Of a stretch of DNA of 64,000 nucleotides, positions 1 to 12,700 are shown piece after piece. Where the stretch lies: the NCBI GenBank assembly GCA_014084085.1, contig NPFB01000012.1:835612-899611 (forward strand). The letters are read 5' to 3'. Below the pieces are notes generated by a model. The model was given only the letters and a program-made list of their open reading frames with translations, was not told where the DNA came from and did not search any database. Position numbers and translations under genes: made by a program. Every line of letters begins with the position of its first letter. Positions within the stretch are counted from its first letter, which is position 1. This DNA comes from Hondaea fermentalgiana. Taxonomy: Eukaryota > Sar > Bigyra > Thraustochytrida > Thraustochytriidae.

Positions 1-371
1 TGGGCGGGGCGCGGGCGGCGGCGGCGGCGACGGTCGTTGGGTGGGTTGCCGGTCTGCCGCGGTCCTTTCTCTCCCCTTTGCGCACGCGATGAGCCCCTTT
101 GCCGCGGCCGCCGCCAGTCAACCTTGGCGCGATTGCGCACTTATGCGGAAACGGAAAGTCCAGCTTCGCCTCGCGCCCCTCTCAAGCACACTGACGGCTC
201 TGAGACGCAGTGACAAGGATTTTTTTCCCTCCCCTCTGGAGCCGTCCGCGGGGACAGCCGCGGACCTGGTGTGCACTACGATGGCGAGAGAGGTGTGCGT
301 GTGGGACCGTGCGTTTCTCAGCTGCGATGAAAAATTTGGTCAACACGCCCGGCGGTTCTTTGGCTGTAATA

Positions 372-450
372 AAGGCTGTCTTTTCATTGGTATCGATGGC
401 AGCCTTGAATAAAAATCCCCTGTCTCTTCACAGTGCAGGGGATTTTATTC
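372..450. repeat. Two consecutive stem-loops
   Basis: Arms 372-380 and 398-406 are inverted repeats (8 of 9 match). They are followed directly by arms 407-422 and 436-450, which pair over 15 bases with one extra A in the left arm and a 13-nt loop. The second stem has a GC core (CCCCTG/CAGGGG) flanked by A/T-rich pairs. The function is unknown; it could be a structured RNA end or a small degenerate mobile element. Confidence 0.45.
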
Positions 451-962
451 TTCTGCTCGAAACACATGAAAAAGTTAAGATCATGGGTTGCTGGCCATTG
501 CGCTCTTGACTGGTGGGTTACGGGGCGAACTTGAGGGTTGACAGAAAACTGTTGGCGCTATGGCGGATGGCATTGACGCGACACCATCTCGACATTTGTG
601 GTCCGCAAGGCCGAGGCGGACTTTCTTGGTTTGTGATATTCCCCAAGTATACATGGCCAGCTACGGACATAATACAGAAGGAGGAGAGCTTGATTAATGT
701 GAATTTGCAATACCATCCTTTTTACAGTACCCCGTGAAGTCCGCTGTCGCGGATACGACAATCTGAGGAAAAGGGGGGGGCAAAACCTATGATCATGAGT
801 TGAGATCGATGCTCTCGAGGAGTGATTCGAATCTGGTCTTGTTTTCACTTCAGTTGCACAACAGCATTGAGCCTCAAGTTCTTGGTTACTTCTGACATAA
901 AGCAAAGAATCATTTGCAGCGCTTTGTCGAGCGAGCACAACTCGGACAATGAGTCATAGGTA

Positions 963-1000
963 GGCCTTGGCCTTGGCCTTGGCCTGGGCCTGGGCCTAGG
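963..1000. repeat. GGCCTT/GGCCTG hexanucleotide repeat
   Basis: About six tandem copies of a six-base unit that drifts from GGCCTT to GGCCTG along the array. Confidence 0.8.
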
Positions 1001-1008
1001 TAGACATG

Positions 1009-1050
1009 AAGAAAAATCATTGACTGTGAAAGAAAAATCATTGACTGTGA
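1009..1050. repeat. Perfect 21-nt tandem duplication
   Basis: Two exact, abutting copies (1009-1029 and 1030-1050) of a unit containing AAAAATCATTGACTGTGA. It lies about 200 bases upstream of the frataxin-like start codon, so it may be part of that promoter, or simply a recent slippage event. Confidence 0.85.
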
Positions 1051-1251
1051 AAGCTCTTGGTGCCAGTGGCCGAGGCGGAGCGCTGTGGCACAGCCAACAG
1101 GACAAAGACAGATAGACAGACTCTCACGCACGAGGGACGCGGACGAGAAAGCAGGGGGAGGAAACCGAGTGGGTCCGAGACACGACGGAAATCAGAGCCT
1201 CGTGGACGGTTCGGGCAAGGACTCGTAGCAAAAGACAAAACACCGCGAAAA

Positions 1252-1905
1252 ATGTTGACGACATTGAAGATGGGCGCGACGCGAAGCCCGCGCAGAAGCC
1301 CAGCTGTTGCCGAGATGCTGCTGCGCGGAAAGAATGGCGTGACGCGGAGGACGCTAGCAGACGCGTCAGGATCGAAGCGCCGCGCAGCCTTTGAAAAAGC
1401 CAAAGGTCAACCTCAAACTCCAGCGAAAAAGGGGCCGTCAGGCCCGCCGCGACCGGATTTTCTCAAAGCTGCGACCTCCAAGATGCAGCCTGGATATGGA
1501 TGGGGCGGCAAGTCGCTCGCAAGTGCGTCCATGACTGAGAAAAAGGTTGCTGATCGGTCTGCGGTGTTGGGCGAAGACTTTCGCGCAGGTGCAAAGGACG
1601 CGCTGGAAAAGGTCCGCCGCGGCTTTTCAGAACTGCAGGCCGACAATCCCTCGCTTCAGCTCAACTCACCTTCAGATTGGGAGATCGAAGTGCACCTTGC
1701 CAACACGGACAACCGTTTCCTTGTTCAGATCGATTTTGACAAGAATGAGCTCATCTTTGTGTCGCCGGAAAGCGGCGGTCGCACCTACTTTCTCGACGCA
1801 GAAAGCGGCCGTTGGCGGGATCGCACGGACGGCCACGGGTTTGATGGTCTCTTGACACGCGATGTCATGCGTCACTGCTACGGCGTTCCCAACTTTATGC
1901 TATAG
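1252..1905 (+). CDS. Frataxin-like protein (CyaY fold), probable mitochondrial
   Basis: The C-terminal part (about residues 105-217) follows the frataxin/CyaY pattern. An N-terminal helix is followed by beta strands containing NELIFVSPESGG, then GRWRDRTDGHGFDGLL, which matches the family's conserved W...G..F..LL end. Frataxins act in mitochondrial iron-sulfur cluster assembly and iron handling. The ATG at 1252 is the first in frame (A at -3). The first 60 or so residues are rich in Arg, Ser and Lys and poor in acids, as in a mitochondrial presequence; an intervening basic linker is unexplained. The first helix carries several Lys/Arg, whereas classical frataxins show an acidic iron-binding ridge there, so this may be a divergent paralogue. 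The fold assignment is moderately secure; the function is inferred. Confidence 0.55.
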   Translation: MLTTLKMGATRSPRRSPAVAEMLLRGKNGVTRRTLADASGSKRRAAFEKAKGQPQTPAKKGPSGPPRPDFLKAATSKMQPGYGWGGKSLASASMTEKKVADRSAVLGEDFRAGAKDALEKVRRGFSELQADNPSLQLNSPSDWEIEVHLANTDNRFLVQIDFDKNELIFVSPESGGRTYFLDAESGRWRDRTDGHGFDGLLTRDVMRHCYGVPNFML

Positions 1906-2531
1906 AATAATTGTTTCAGAATACTATCCATCAGTCAGTCGGTTTCAATCGCGTGAGGTGAGTTTCCGGGTTTTCCTACCTTTTAGAATCGTCACCACCA
2001 GAATACATTCCTCTCTCAGATCGCTGCTGCTGCTTCGTCAATTGTTCATGCAAAGGGCAAAGACGGAGACTTTGGCAGATCTCAAAAGCGTGAAATTCTT
2101 GTGTTGAATGTTTGAGGAAATGCAGCAGGTAGGTAGCCTTTCTTGACTGACAGCATGATCCATGTGCATACTCGCAGCGTTCTCTCGCCCGTCCTCTCTC
2201 ATCGTCCACAAAACTCTTCCAAGTAAACCAAGGACAAAGGAGACGACTGGCTCGTTAATGCCAGCGGCCTTTTGCATCTTTCTTACCAGCCACCACTTCA
2301 GGGCTCTTTTTGATAGGGCGTAGTACGGCACGTGCCCAGCGAGCCAGCACGGAAGCAAGCACGACAGCAAGCAAGCAAGCATGGCACAGAGCACGAATTA
2401 GTCCGGAGGTACCTCGCGCGCCCACGGCACTCGGGGAGCGCTGACTGCGCACGAACGCCTCTTGCGGACGTCTCAGCCAGCGCGCATCGCTCGTTTTCAG
2501 GAGAAGAGAAGAGAAGAGAAGAGACGAGACC
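1906..2531. other. Intergenic spacer, no gene recognised
   Basis: A same-strand spacer with only short, unconvincing frames. A CAAGCAAGCAAG run lies near 2360-2380. A purine-rich GAGAAGAGAAGAGAAGAGAC tract lies directly upstream of the next start codon and may be 5' UTR. Confidence 0.4.
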
Positions 2532-2843
2532 ATGTCGTACACCCCGACCAAGGCCGTCCAGGACGAGATCGAAAAGCGGAAAAAGGAGGACGAGGAGGCG
2601 CGCGAGCAGGCCAAAAAGGATGTCAGCGCGCGCATGAAGAAGCTTGCCGGTACTGGTGGCCAAGCGCCTGGCTTCAGCACGGCGCAACTTGGGGCGCAGA
2701 TTGCTGCCGTGACAAAGTCCGCCGGAAGCGACAAGCGTAATAAGAACGGCGGACTCTCCGTCAAAGCGATCGCCAAAGCTGCCGGTGATGGTGGTGATGA
2801 TGACGATGAGGATGACGATGTCGACGAGGACAACGACAAATAG
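2532..2843 (+). CDS. Small charged protein of unknown function
   Basis: This is a 103-residue protein starting at an ATG in a CC-ATG context. Residues 10-40 are a highly charged helical stretch with alternating Lys/Glu, the middle is Gly/Ala/Ser-rich, and the last 20 residues are almost all Asp/Glu. The composition suggests a soluble nuclear or RNA/histone-associated helper, but no family was recognised. Codon choice and a clean start support a real gene. The antisense frame that covers it lacks any protein-like features. Confidence 0.55.
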   Translation: MSYTPTKAVQDEIEKRKKEDEEAREQAKKDVSARMKKLAGTGGQAPGFSTAQLGAQIAAVTKSAGSDKRNKNGGLSVKAIAKAAGDGGDDDDEDDDVDEDNDK

Positions 2844-3748
2844 AGCTTTGATGGATCACATTCGAAGTCATCACACTAACGTCGACTTCTGGCGTCCTTT
2901 CCATTTATTAGGGCACATAAAGCGAAAAGCATCTCATCATTTGTTATTTTGTGTGGCCTAGGCCCTAGACCTTTTTCGCTCCGCTGGTGTCGCATTGGCA
3001 AGCATACGGACTTTAGCATTTCGTCAACGAGGTCGCTTGTCGAACTCGTGCACGAAGAAGGCCTTTTTTTCTTTTGCAATGATTGACAATTGTGAAACCA
3101 TGTGCAATCGGAGATGCGTTTGTTCTCTCAAGCTCAAACCCGACTCCATGCGTACGACACAAATTCGCGCTCTACTCGTCATGCTTGTGCAGGTCCCGGT
3201 GCTTTGCTTTTCTACTCACTCGCGTGCTGCACTGCGCTGCTTGCAGAACCGAATTTCCGACCCGGGGCCAATTTAGCTCTTTTCTTGTCGATCTGACAGT
3301 GTTTCGCCGGCAGCGGATGGTCGCAATAGGTCCGGCTCGAACCGGCCCGGCCCGAGTCGGAGTCGGAGTCGGAGTCGGAGTCGGAGTCGTTTTCATTTTC
3401 GTTTTCCTTTTGCTCATACCATTCTTGCCAGGAGACGAGTAGTATACGTATAGGATACTTCTGTTATTACTAGTAGGTGGTTACCGAGACCGTTCTCCTG
3501 CAGCGCGGGCAATCCCAGCGCGCAGAACGCGAATCGATCTTTTGGCGCCGCGGAGAGGCGGCCAGCGCGGCCCAGCCCTCGCGAAGAGAAGGAGCGTCGG
3601 AGCAGCGCTTACGGGCGCGGCCAGGCCAGGCCCGTCCGCGTGCCGACACGGCGGCGCCGCACGAGGAGGCGTCTCGTGCGGCGCACCCGCCGTCGTCGTC
3701 CGTCGCGTGGTTCCTTTTCCGTACTCGGAACAGGTTTAACTAACAACG
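2844..3748. promoter_or_regulatory. Spacer and probable promoter/5' UTR of the giant E2 gene
   Basis: No convincing gene. It contains a GAGTCG hexanucleotide repeat (3354-3389) followed by a pyrimidine-rich TTTTCATTTTCGTTTTCC tract, then a GC-rich stretch to the start codon at 3749. Reading frames here are short and overlap on both strands. Confidence 0.4.
3354..3389. repeat. GAGTCG hexanucleotide repeat
   Basis: Six tandem perfect copies of a six-base unit, upstream of the giant E2 gene. Confidence 0.85.
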
Positions 3749-6700
3749 ATGGATCCGCCGCTCGCTTCGCAACGCGGTGCGGACGCAGCGCAGCACGCGA
3801 GGCACGTCGGCTCCGCGAGCGTCATCCACGACGAGTCAGGGATACTTCGTGACCACTTGCTGAGTCAAGTCGTTGATGCCTGTCAGCTCGGAGGCGACCA
3901 TGGGAACCGGTTCGTACTTATTGTGACCGAGACGTCTTCGCACTGCGAGTGGATCATTTTCTGCGAGCACCTCCTCGTCAGTGAACAGCTCCGCGTTCTT
4001 TGGACACATGCGCTCCCTGGGACCTCTTCACGCGTTGCTACTCTGAATGAATCCGTCCTGGTGGTCTCGACTGATGGCGTCCAGTTCATTCTTCACATGG
4101 ACGAAGACACCGGAGCTTTTCCCTTTTGCGGGCTCGCGTATCCAGCGCATATCCCACTCTCCGCGACGCACATTGAGCGTCTCCTTGCAGCTCTCAGCGA
4201 TCCCTTGAGCCCCGAAATGCGCTTGACGAAGTGGATCCTGGTGCAGAAATCGAGGCCAGTGGAGTCGCCTTCCCCTCAAACGGATACTGAGGCCTGTGCG
4301 AGCAAGACTGATGCAGAGGAAAGGAATAATGACAAAGACACCCAAGAGGCGGTCCACGTACAAACGCCCATTGGCGTCTTCAGTGTGCCTTTAGGTCTGA
4401 CAGAGACAATCGCTACATTAAGGGCTACCTTTTCCAAGGCTCATGGTCTACCGCTTGAAGCTGTACGAGCCTGGTCCATCGACTCGACGCGAACCTGTGA
4501 GTTGCAGCTCGAGGATGAGACCTTACTAGGTGACCTTGACGTCAAGCTGACACCCAGGCAGGTGCAGGAAGGCGAGGATGGCCCGGAACGCTTGCAGGAG
4601 CACCAACGGGAAAAGGGAAAGCTATATGTCGACACGGGCAAGGCGGAAAACAAGAAAAAGACTCCGAAAGACACATTTACCAAAAATCCCAGGAGCGAAG
4701 AGGAAGTCTTTGCTAAAATCTTCCTTGATGTTGATATCCCGACCCCGCATCTAGACGAGATGCGGACGGAACTCGAACAGCTACGTCAGATAGTTCAGAG
4801 CAATTCATTGCCTTCGCCTGCAGGCTGGAAGCAGGCCCCGTTGTCATTCAATGGACTCATGTCTCACGGAGGCAAGGTCGAGCTAGCTGCCTGCTTCGCG
4901 GCAACGGATCTTCTGAACGCGCCGGCATTGGTGTCTGTCGCTATCATTGCGGAATACGTTCGTGTTCGCGCGGCCCTTTGCCATCCAGGTGCAGAGAAGT
5001 GCAACAACGCGGAACCGCTACCTGCGCCGGCGCCCAATATGGGCATCATCCTGCCCAACGATAAAGACATCTTGCTTCGAAATGAAATTTTTCGGGAAGT
5101 AAGTCTATGGGAAAGTGCGGACCGTACAACAAAACTGCTACACTCCATTGGTCCTCGAAATGCTGCACGACACGGTACCTTTCTCGAAACTAGAACGCAG
5201 AAGACGCCTGGAGGGCCGTGTGTCACTGGCGGGAATTATCGATCAACAAGAAAAGGGAATTCACGTTCCAGCAAAGATGAACGAACGCAGGTCATTCGCA
5301 ACATGAATGAATGCTTTTCCTCAGCAATGTTTGGGTCGAGCTTGCTCCCGCAGCATGATTCATGTGCTCAAAGCACAAAGCCGCCGCCGAAAAGGTCTCT
5401 CTTCAGCTGCATTAAATCTGTTGTTCCATCTTGTTTGGCTCGAAATGCCGCGTGCGCTGCCTCCGTGTATTGTGAATGGTCTGAAGAGTCGCAACAACGA
5501 CCTCAGCCAAGGGCTCCTTGTGCATTTTTGCGCACCTATGCTCCATCAAGCCAATCATTTGGGTCTGCTTATCTTCACGTGGACACCAACGGTCGCTGCG
5601 AGCTCAGGGCGAACATTATTGGCCTCGCGTGCGTTGCTGATGGCTTACTTGATGAATCCGGAGAGGTCGTCGACATTGGCTTTACCACACTAACAAGCAC
5701 TCAAAGAGCGGTGTTTCGGTTCTTTCGGCGCATTCGTTCGTATGATATGAATGCGGCACCAGGCGTTCGTGCTTCTCTTTTGCCTTTACCGTGGCAGCAA
5801 ATGGACCAGGACGTTACTTGTGAAAGTTTACGGCCAGCCCATGAGCGATTCTTGGACTCCACACTCGTGAGTGACGCTTTCAGGATCAAAAGTGCCGTCG
5901 CTGGAGAGTGCGGCATGATCGCGGAGATTGTCTCGAGTACGATTGTCTATGCCGTCAGCCTTACCAAGAGAGCGTGCATACTTTCCGCGTATACGTTTCA
6001 GTGGGAAAGTAGTACGGAGTATGCAGTTGTACTCACCAAAGCGAAGGGAACATCAGAGAATGGCCAAGCCCAATCTCAGCCCGTACGTGCAATGAAACCT
6101 TTGTGGAGAAAACGAATCCTCTCGACGCCAGACAATGTACTTGCCGTGCATTGTGACGTGTCTTCGCACGATGTGACTCTGCACGCACTCTGGGTCTTGG
6201 TTCATGCGCCTAAGGCGAACGGCATGGCTCTGTACCGCTATGATTTGTGCGCAGCAAATTGTGCACCGCGCAAGAGCGTAATTGTTCCAAGGCCTCACGT
6301 TGAAGGGGCCAACATGCGTATTATGACTTCAGATTCCCTTATCGTCGTTCTGGATGACAGCGGCACAAGCTGGGCTTTCTTTCGCGAATCTTTGCAGCAT
6401 CTGGAGCGATTCTGCCAGCAGGCACATGACGTCCACGGCCATCTAGGGACATCACCTTCACGGAGTCCTGAGAAAGCTTCTTTGACGATAGTCCCCCTGG
6501 CTCGCGAGCATCGTTTGTCTTTCATCGTTCGCTCGGACACCCGTTATACCCTGGAGCCACTACCTGCACGCACAACGCCGCTCAAAGTCTCTGTTCTACC
6601 CGACCTTCCCTTCGACCCTCGCTCGTTTGGTCAATCGAGAGGCTTTTCCTTCCGCCTCGAAGCGCCACCATCGATGATCAGTACGGAGGTGGCATGCGAC

Positions 6701-9700
6701 AACTTTGTGTCCGGATTCTTCACGATGGACCAAACAAAGACTCCATCGAGCGCTCTATCGCTTGAATTCACTGGAGTTGTTTGTCTCCGGGAAATCTACG
6801 TGGAGCTCCACGCCTCTCTGCCGGCACGACTTGCCACATTTTACGCTTCACATCGCCTGCGCAGCGTCACATACCGTATCACACTCAAGCTGCGAAACGA
6901 ACAAGGCCAACTTGTGCAAACATGCGTGAAGGAGGTCTGCGTCGCTGCCAAACCGGGTGAGGATACCCTCGTCGCTCCTCATTTTCACCGTCGCGCGCAG
7001 ACGCAACTTTGGTCAAAAGAACAACTTCATGGTCCCCCTACGAAACAACTTGTGAGCGAGAGTACTGAGATGGCCAAGGAAGAGGGTGAGCCCGCGACTG
7101 CTGAAGACACAGAGAGCCCCTACAACGGCTCGTGGTGTGCAAAGGTTTGGAATAATGAGGTTCGAACTGTCGACATCTACATCGAGTCCGCTGGCAAAGG
7201 AGACCTGTGCGATGTGAGTGGCATATGTACCCTCGTCCGTGTCACGCCGAACGGCTGGCCGCGTACCGCAGAGCACGAAGCGCAGTATTACGACACGCGT
7301 CCTGGCGTAGATATCATCGACTGGATCGATCCTCAGCGTGCGTTGGACGACACCGAGGCCGAATTTTGCCAGCCATTATTTCCACAGGAGGACCTTTTTC
7401 TCATCAAAGATCGAGCGGATAATGCGGAACGAGTGAACTTGCTCCCACGCAAGATCCTTGTGTCGTCCTGCGTGGGGTCGATTCTGGCAGGCGAGCTTTG
7501 GAAGAGACAGTCTTCGGAAATGGGTGTTCCTTTTCCTCCTCCAAAGCTCAGGTCAGAGAGCCTGCTCGCGACACTCGAAAAGATCCATCAGGTGAATGAT
7601 GTTTCCGCTCATTCGCTTCACATGTTTTTCGATTACTTCGTTCATCGTTCGGAGAGGTATGTGCCTGAGTCTGACTGGCATCGTTACGTTGGTGTCTTGT
7701 GCAACCTTGGGGAAGAACTCGTCAAAGTTCGGAACGAAGATCCCAACGCCTACCACAAGATGCTTTGCTCCCACTTTTTCAGCAAGGACAGCGGATCTCA
7801 CGAGTTGTTCTCCAGGCGAGTGTATGAGCTAGCGGACGATTTTCCTGGATGGACGCCGTTACCCCTACTCTGGCCGAAGAAAACAGCTGTTGACCCCTTT
7901 ACGGCGCAACGAAGGGTTTTGAGCAGTCAGAACGTAAGCTGGCGCCACATCTTCTCGGAACCGGCCGAGTATGCTGTTGAAATCAGCTATTCCCTTGGCA
8001 ATACCCTTGGCAATGATGATACGATGAACTTGCATAGCATCATGAACGCAGAGGCTAATCAAGTGTGGGACTCGCTCCGCCGAGCTTTAGGATTGGAAGG
8101 TCAGGGCTTGCTGCCTGTCCCACGGTGCGATGATAACGCGGAACCATGCGAAAAAGAGTCTTTGACAACTGCCGCGGCGAGTCTTGTCTTTCGCAATCCG
8201 TGCTCAAAAGAGCTATCTCCCGATCGTGGCGCTCAGATTAAGCTCCATTGCAACCTTCCGCTCAAGCCCAAGAGTTCGGCTCGAAGCCAAACTTTACAAT
8301 TTGCCTTTGAGGCCACGAATGGCACCATGGAGGAACCCGCACTGATCATCGCACTGACATGTTCTTTTAAATTCTTCGAGGCTCCTGATCCGAGAAGATT
8401 CCGTAAATCGGCGATATGTGAATCTCGCGCATCACTGTATTGCTTTTCGTCTGCGGAGCTCGCCCAAAAAGCCTGCAGGTCTGATGTCGATACTGCCCCA
8501 GGTCTCACGACTTTCGGGCGTCTATTGTGCGAAAAACACAACATGGAGGGCGGAGGTCAGGCGAATTTTTTGAACTTTCATTGCGAAACCCCGATACGAA
8601 CCCGGTTTTTGCTGTTGGTCATTCACGTACGTGGTCCTTGCCAAGTCATGGACGTGCATCTCAAAGGTACCTCGCTCGTGTCCGAGGCGCGATCCGCACC
8701 CACGACAGCTACATTTCAACGTGCACGGGAGCTACGTGAAAAGGTTGGACGACTGTTCCAGGAGCGCAAAAGATCGTTGAAGTCATTTCTGGAATCAAAC
8801 GCGAGGCGCTGGGAGCTCGTGGGAACGCCCTCGAAGGGCGACATTCGCACATTTAGCGAAGCTGCGAGTTCCTTGCGCTGCTTGCAAAATCTCTACACAG
8901 CTGCATCAAGGAACCTTCGGGCTCACGTAGAAAATGCTGCGGCCTTTGGTAGCAACGATCCGCTTGCAGAGATGAGAGTCATCTGGCGCGCCAATGATGG
9001 CAATATCGACAATGACGAAGACGACCCTAGCTCTGTCAGCGCGCTTGCGATAGCACGTCTTCGCCTTTGTGCGGGGGAAGTTTTCAAGTTTACAATGAAA
9101 GAGATTGGAACGAGGCATCTTGAAAACGAGCAAATCATGTCTCTTCTTCGGTCTTTCGTGTTCTTCGGATCATCTCAAAACCTGAGCCGGGACTGTGCCA
9201 AACTTCTGAGCAACCGTCTGGAAATGCAGCCTCACCTGATTGGTGACATTCTCTCATCCGAGGCGGAGCAGCATCCTGTTGGCGATGGAAATTGGATCAA
9301 GTTCAGCAGTGCATCGGCCCTCTTCAACGTCATCCCCGGTGACGGGTGGACAGAAACGAAATTTGCTGCTCTCATCAGCGTCCTGCTTGCAGTGGAGCTC
9401 TTTCTCAAGCGCGCTCTACCATTACATGCAGTAACTTCGGTCCTGCGAGACATTCTTGAAAGTAACATTGGCTTGTTTCTGCGAAGTAGAGTCACCCGTG
9501 TCAAATCGCCCACAAAGTCTGAGGGGGTACACCACAGCAATTTCCGCAAGATCACCCAGATAACGCTACGCTTATTTGCCAGAATTCACTCGTCACAGGC
9601 CCCCTCTTGGGACAGCTCGCTTTGGTCGTGCAGAGAAGAGATAACTCGTCTGCTGAAAACGATTATCTTATTCGGGAAAGCCGAATTCCCGTTCCGTGCC

Positions 9701-12700
9701 ACATTCGAGCAGAACGACTTCTTCATTTTAAGTGACATGCTGTTTGGAACTGCACTCAGCGGCTTGCCATATTGCTCACTGATTGCCGATGAAGACATCT
9801 CGGAGTCTCTTCTCAACATGATGGTTGCTGAAGACGGCTATGTGCCAGAGACTCTGACCAAAATGGCATACCAGGCCCCAGTCTCGCGTCGCGTTATGGA
9901 AGCAATCGCTTCTCCCAGACACGCTAGATTTCCCATTTCCGCCGAAACGCTTCGCGCGATCGTTCGCTATGCCTCTACATCCGTCGATGATGCCGTGTGC
10001 TGGACCTTGACCCTCTCTATTCTTCGTCGACTGAAGACCTCAGCAGTGGCGGAAATTTTTTCATTGGATCTTCGACTGGCGATTCGCCAGCACCTTTTGG
10101 TGTCGGATACCGTAGAAGACACGCTTAAATTAGCCTTCAGGCTGCGCGAGTACTGGCTTGAACTGAGTGGCAAGGTGGGCGCCTCTGGAAATCCTCCTTT
10201 TGCCGCTGACGGCAATGATCCTTGCAAGCATGAATCCTCTGCTGATGTGGTCCAAGCTGAAAAACATGGTGAGACTGTAACAGTTGAGACCAAAAGAGGC
10301 GAGACCGCTGATAACGCTCGAGATGCAGCTCAGGATCAAGACTTGTTGTCAATGTCTGCTCATTGTGATGACATCCTGCTGGACGTTCTCCAAGCTGGGG
10401 AGCGGGCACCACCAGAGCTTCTGTTCTTCTTTGTGACGCAACTGCAGATCCACTTTCAGCGGATCTCTTTCGCAAAAATGGAGGTGAGCTCCCCTTTGCG
10501 GTTGGGACTCGTATCCTTTTTCAATCGTAGTCTCTGGCGTATCCTCTCAACACGGAAAGATGCCCGCCGCGAAGCTGAACGCAAAGCTGAGGCAGCAATG
10601 CTGGCCGCGAAGAAGACCCGGGGGTGTAATGACTTGCGACAGGCGAAGGCTCGCATTTTGGTCGATACCAAGGCTATGAAAGACTCCGTTGCTAGCAGCT
10701 CAAAGGGTCCAAAAGCAGCGAACCTTCCCGATGTCTTGGCGACGCCACAATCTCAAAACTCTGGGGATAAAGAAGCCTTTGGGGAAGGAGCGGCTGTGTC
10801 ACCGAGCTTTTTGACTCCCCCCGGGGGTTCAAACATTATTCCAGGGCTTGCTGCTAGTTCTGGCAAGAAAAGCAAAGATACCGAGGCAAGCTCCGAATTT
10901 GGGCATGAGTCGACTTTCAGCCTCTTTGAGGATGAATCAAGTAGTGATTGCAGACGGACAGAGAATCGTCTCGCCGAGCACAATGTTCCGGCTGTCGTTG
11001 AGGAGGATCTTGTTTCTATCCTTTCCACAATCAGCCAGATGCGCGATGTGCGAGACTTGATTCGTACTGATAATGTCGTGCGTATTCTGTGTGAGTGTCT
11101 GAGCTTGGACAATCCCGCCAAAAAGGATCAAGAGTGGTTATATTTCAATGAGCTGGCAGCTTCTTTAAATATCGATGAGTGCATGGTCGGGGATGAAATG
11201 CGAAAACACGAGGCAGTACTCGTAGCGAATGCCAGACACGCCGCGAGTGCCAGCCTCCGAGCCTTCCTCATGCGTCTTGGGGAGTGTGATCCAGCCACAG
11301 TAGCGCAGACGTGCGTGGAGGCACTTTCGACGCAAGGCGTATACCAGAAGGAATATGTGGCCGACGCCCTCTTGTACATTGTCAAAAGCTTTCCTGAGGC
11401 ATGCGCGCACCTTTCTTGCTCGCGCGCCGTGAACATTCTTTCGCATCTCGTTGCCTCCGGCCACATGTCAGTGAAAAGATCAGTCTCGCCAGCAGCAACA
11501 GATGCGGCATCCTGCGCGCAAACTGGAACTGAGCGAACCACTGCTGCCCACAAAGAGGTGGAGGAATTCGTGGCAGAGACTCTCCAAACTCGCCTGGGTT
11601 TGCGTGTGTCCGAACTCGAAGCGCAAGACATTTGGAAATGTCACTCTGTTCCTGATCCAATCGCCCCAGCCTGGCTCAAAGGGACTCTGGTAGCGCCCTA
11701 TACAAGGCCTCAAACTCTGTCGTGGTCCGGCTATCGGAATTTTGTCACTTCCATGAACAGACACCTACAGACTGACCCAAAGGAGGACAAATTGGAACGG
11801 GGCGTAAAGGTTCACTTTCCGGAAGGTTTGACTGGGTTCAGAAACTTTCAATTCGTTGTTGACCTAGGAACGACGTGTCATCTTTCGGAGATCCAACTCG
11901 ACTTTATCGACTCATCTACGATTTCTCCGCCATCAGAAGTTCGGGTGTACGTTGGCGCCACAGAAACTCCTTCACAGGAAGTGGCAGCACAGCGCGCGAC
12001 TCCGATCTGTGGTGCGCGCTTATTTCGGTTTCGATTCTCTAAACAGTCGCCCGCAGTCGGTCGATACGTGCGTCTTGTGTGGCCAGAACCGAATGGCGTG
12101 AACACGCCTCCTTGTCCGAATGAACTTCGCAATTACCTCATCAAAATGCTGCGCTTCGTTGGAAAGCGTCACAGTGAAGTTCTCGCCGAGGGCTCCAGCC
12201 AAACGAGCAAAAGGGTTAGACTATCCAGCTCAGAGGCGAGACTCGTCGCGGAGGCTTTGATCGAGGTGAATGCCTGCAGCTCTTCCCTTCTCTCGCCTTT
12301 GCAAGGGGCACAGATTCGTCAGGATTTATTACGATGGACTTGCATTCACAGTCTGCCGAGCTCCTTTGCAAAACTCGCAGGCTTGGTCAAATTCCCAGCG
12401 GCAGAGGTACGAGGCAATGTGGAGCATGTCCGTGAGCTGATTTCGCAAATCGTACTGCAGCTTGGGCTCTTGGACGGCAGAATATCCTCCGACGTAGAGC
12501 TCCCGGTCAGAGTACGGGATGCTCTTCCGCAAAGGTTGAATGCGCTCCCAAACGTATCAGAAGGTGCGAGACGTATGTCTGCTTGCGCCTGGGGATTGCG
12601 GGCTCTTTTACGGTCTGCAACAATGGGTCAAGTCTTTGACGTTGTGGATCTTGCACTCGAAGACATCTGTCTCTTTGGCGAGGAGACAGGCACGAGAAAT

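Larger units (their letters stand above)
1..1251. other. Gene-poor left edge with simple repeats and hairpins
   Basis: No reading frame here resembles a known protein; the open frames are short and overlap on both strands. The stretch holds two adjacent stem-loops (372-450), a GGCCTT-type repeat (963-1000) and a perfect 21-nt tandem duplication (1009-1050) just upstream of the frataxin-like gene. It may include that gene's promoter, but no recognisable core promoter element was seen. Confidence 0.5.

Noticed and set aside
820..850. tRNA-like GATTCGAATC near 825
   Set aside because: The T-loop-like string is present, but no matching acceptor and anticodon arms were found around it.
3749..6000. 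BIR domain in the N-terminal part of the giant E2
   Set aside because: No CX2C...H...C zinc pattern with BIR spacing was found, so the gene is called BIRC6-type only from its UBC domain.
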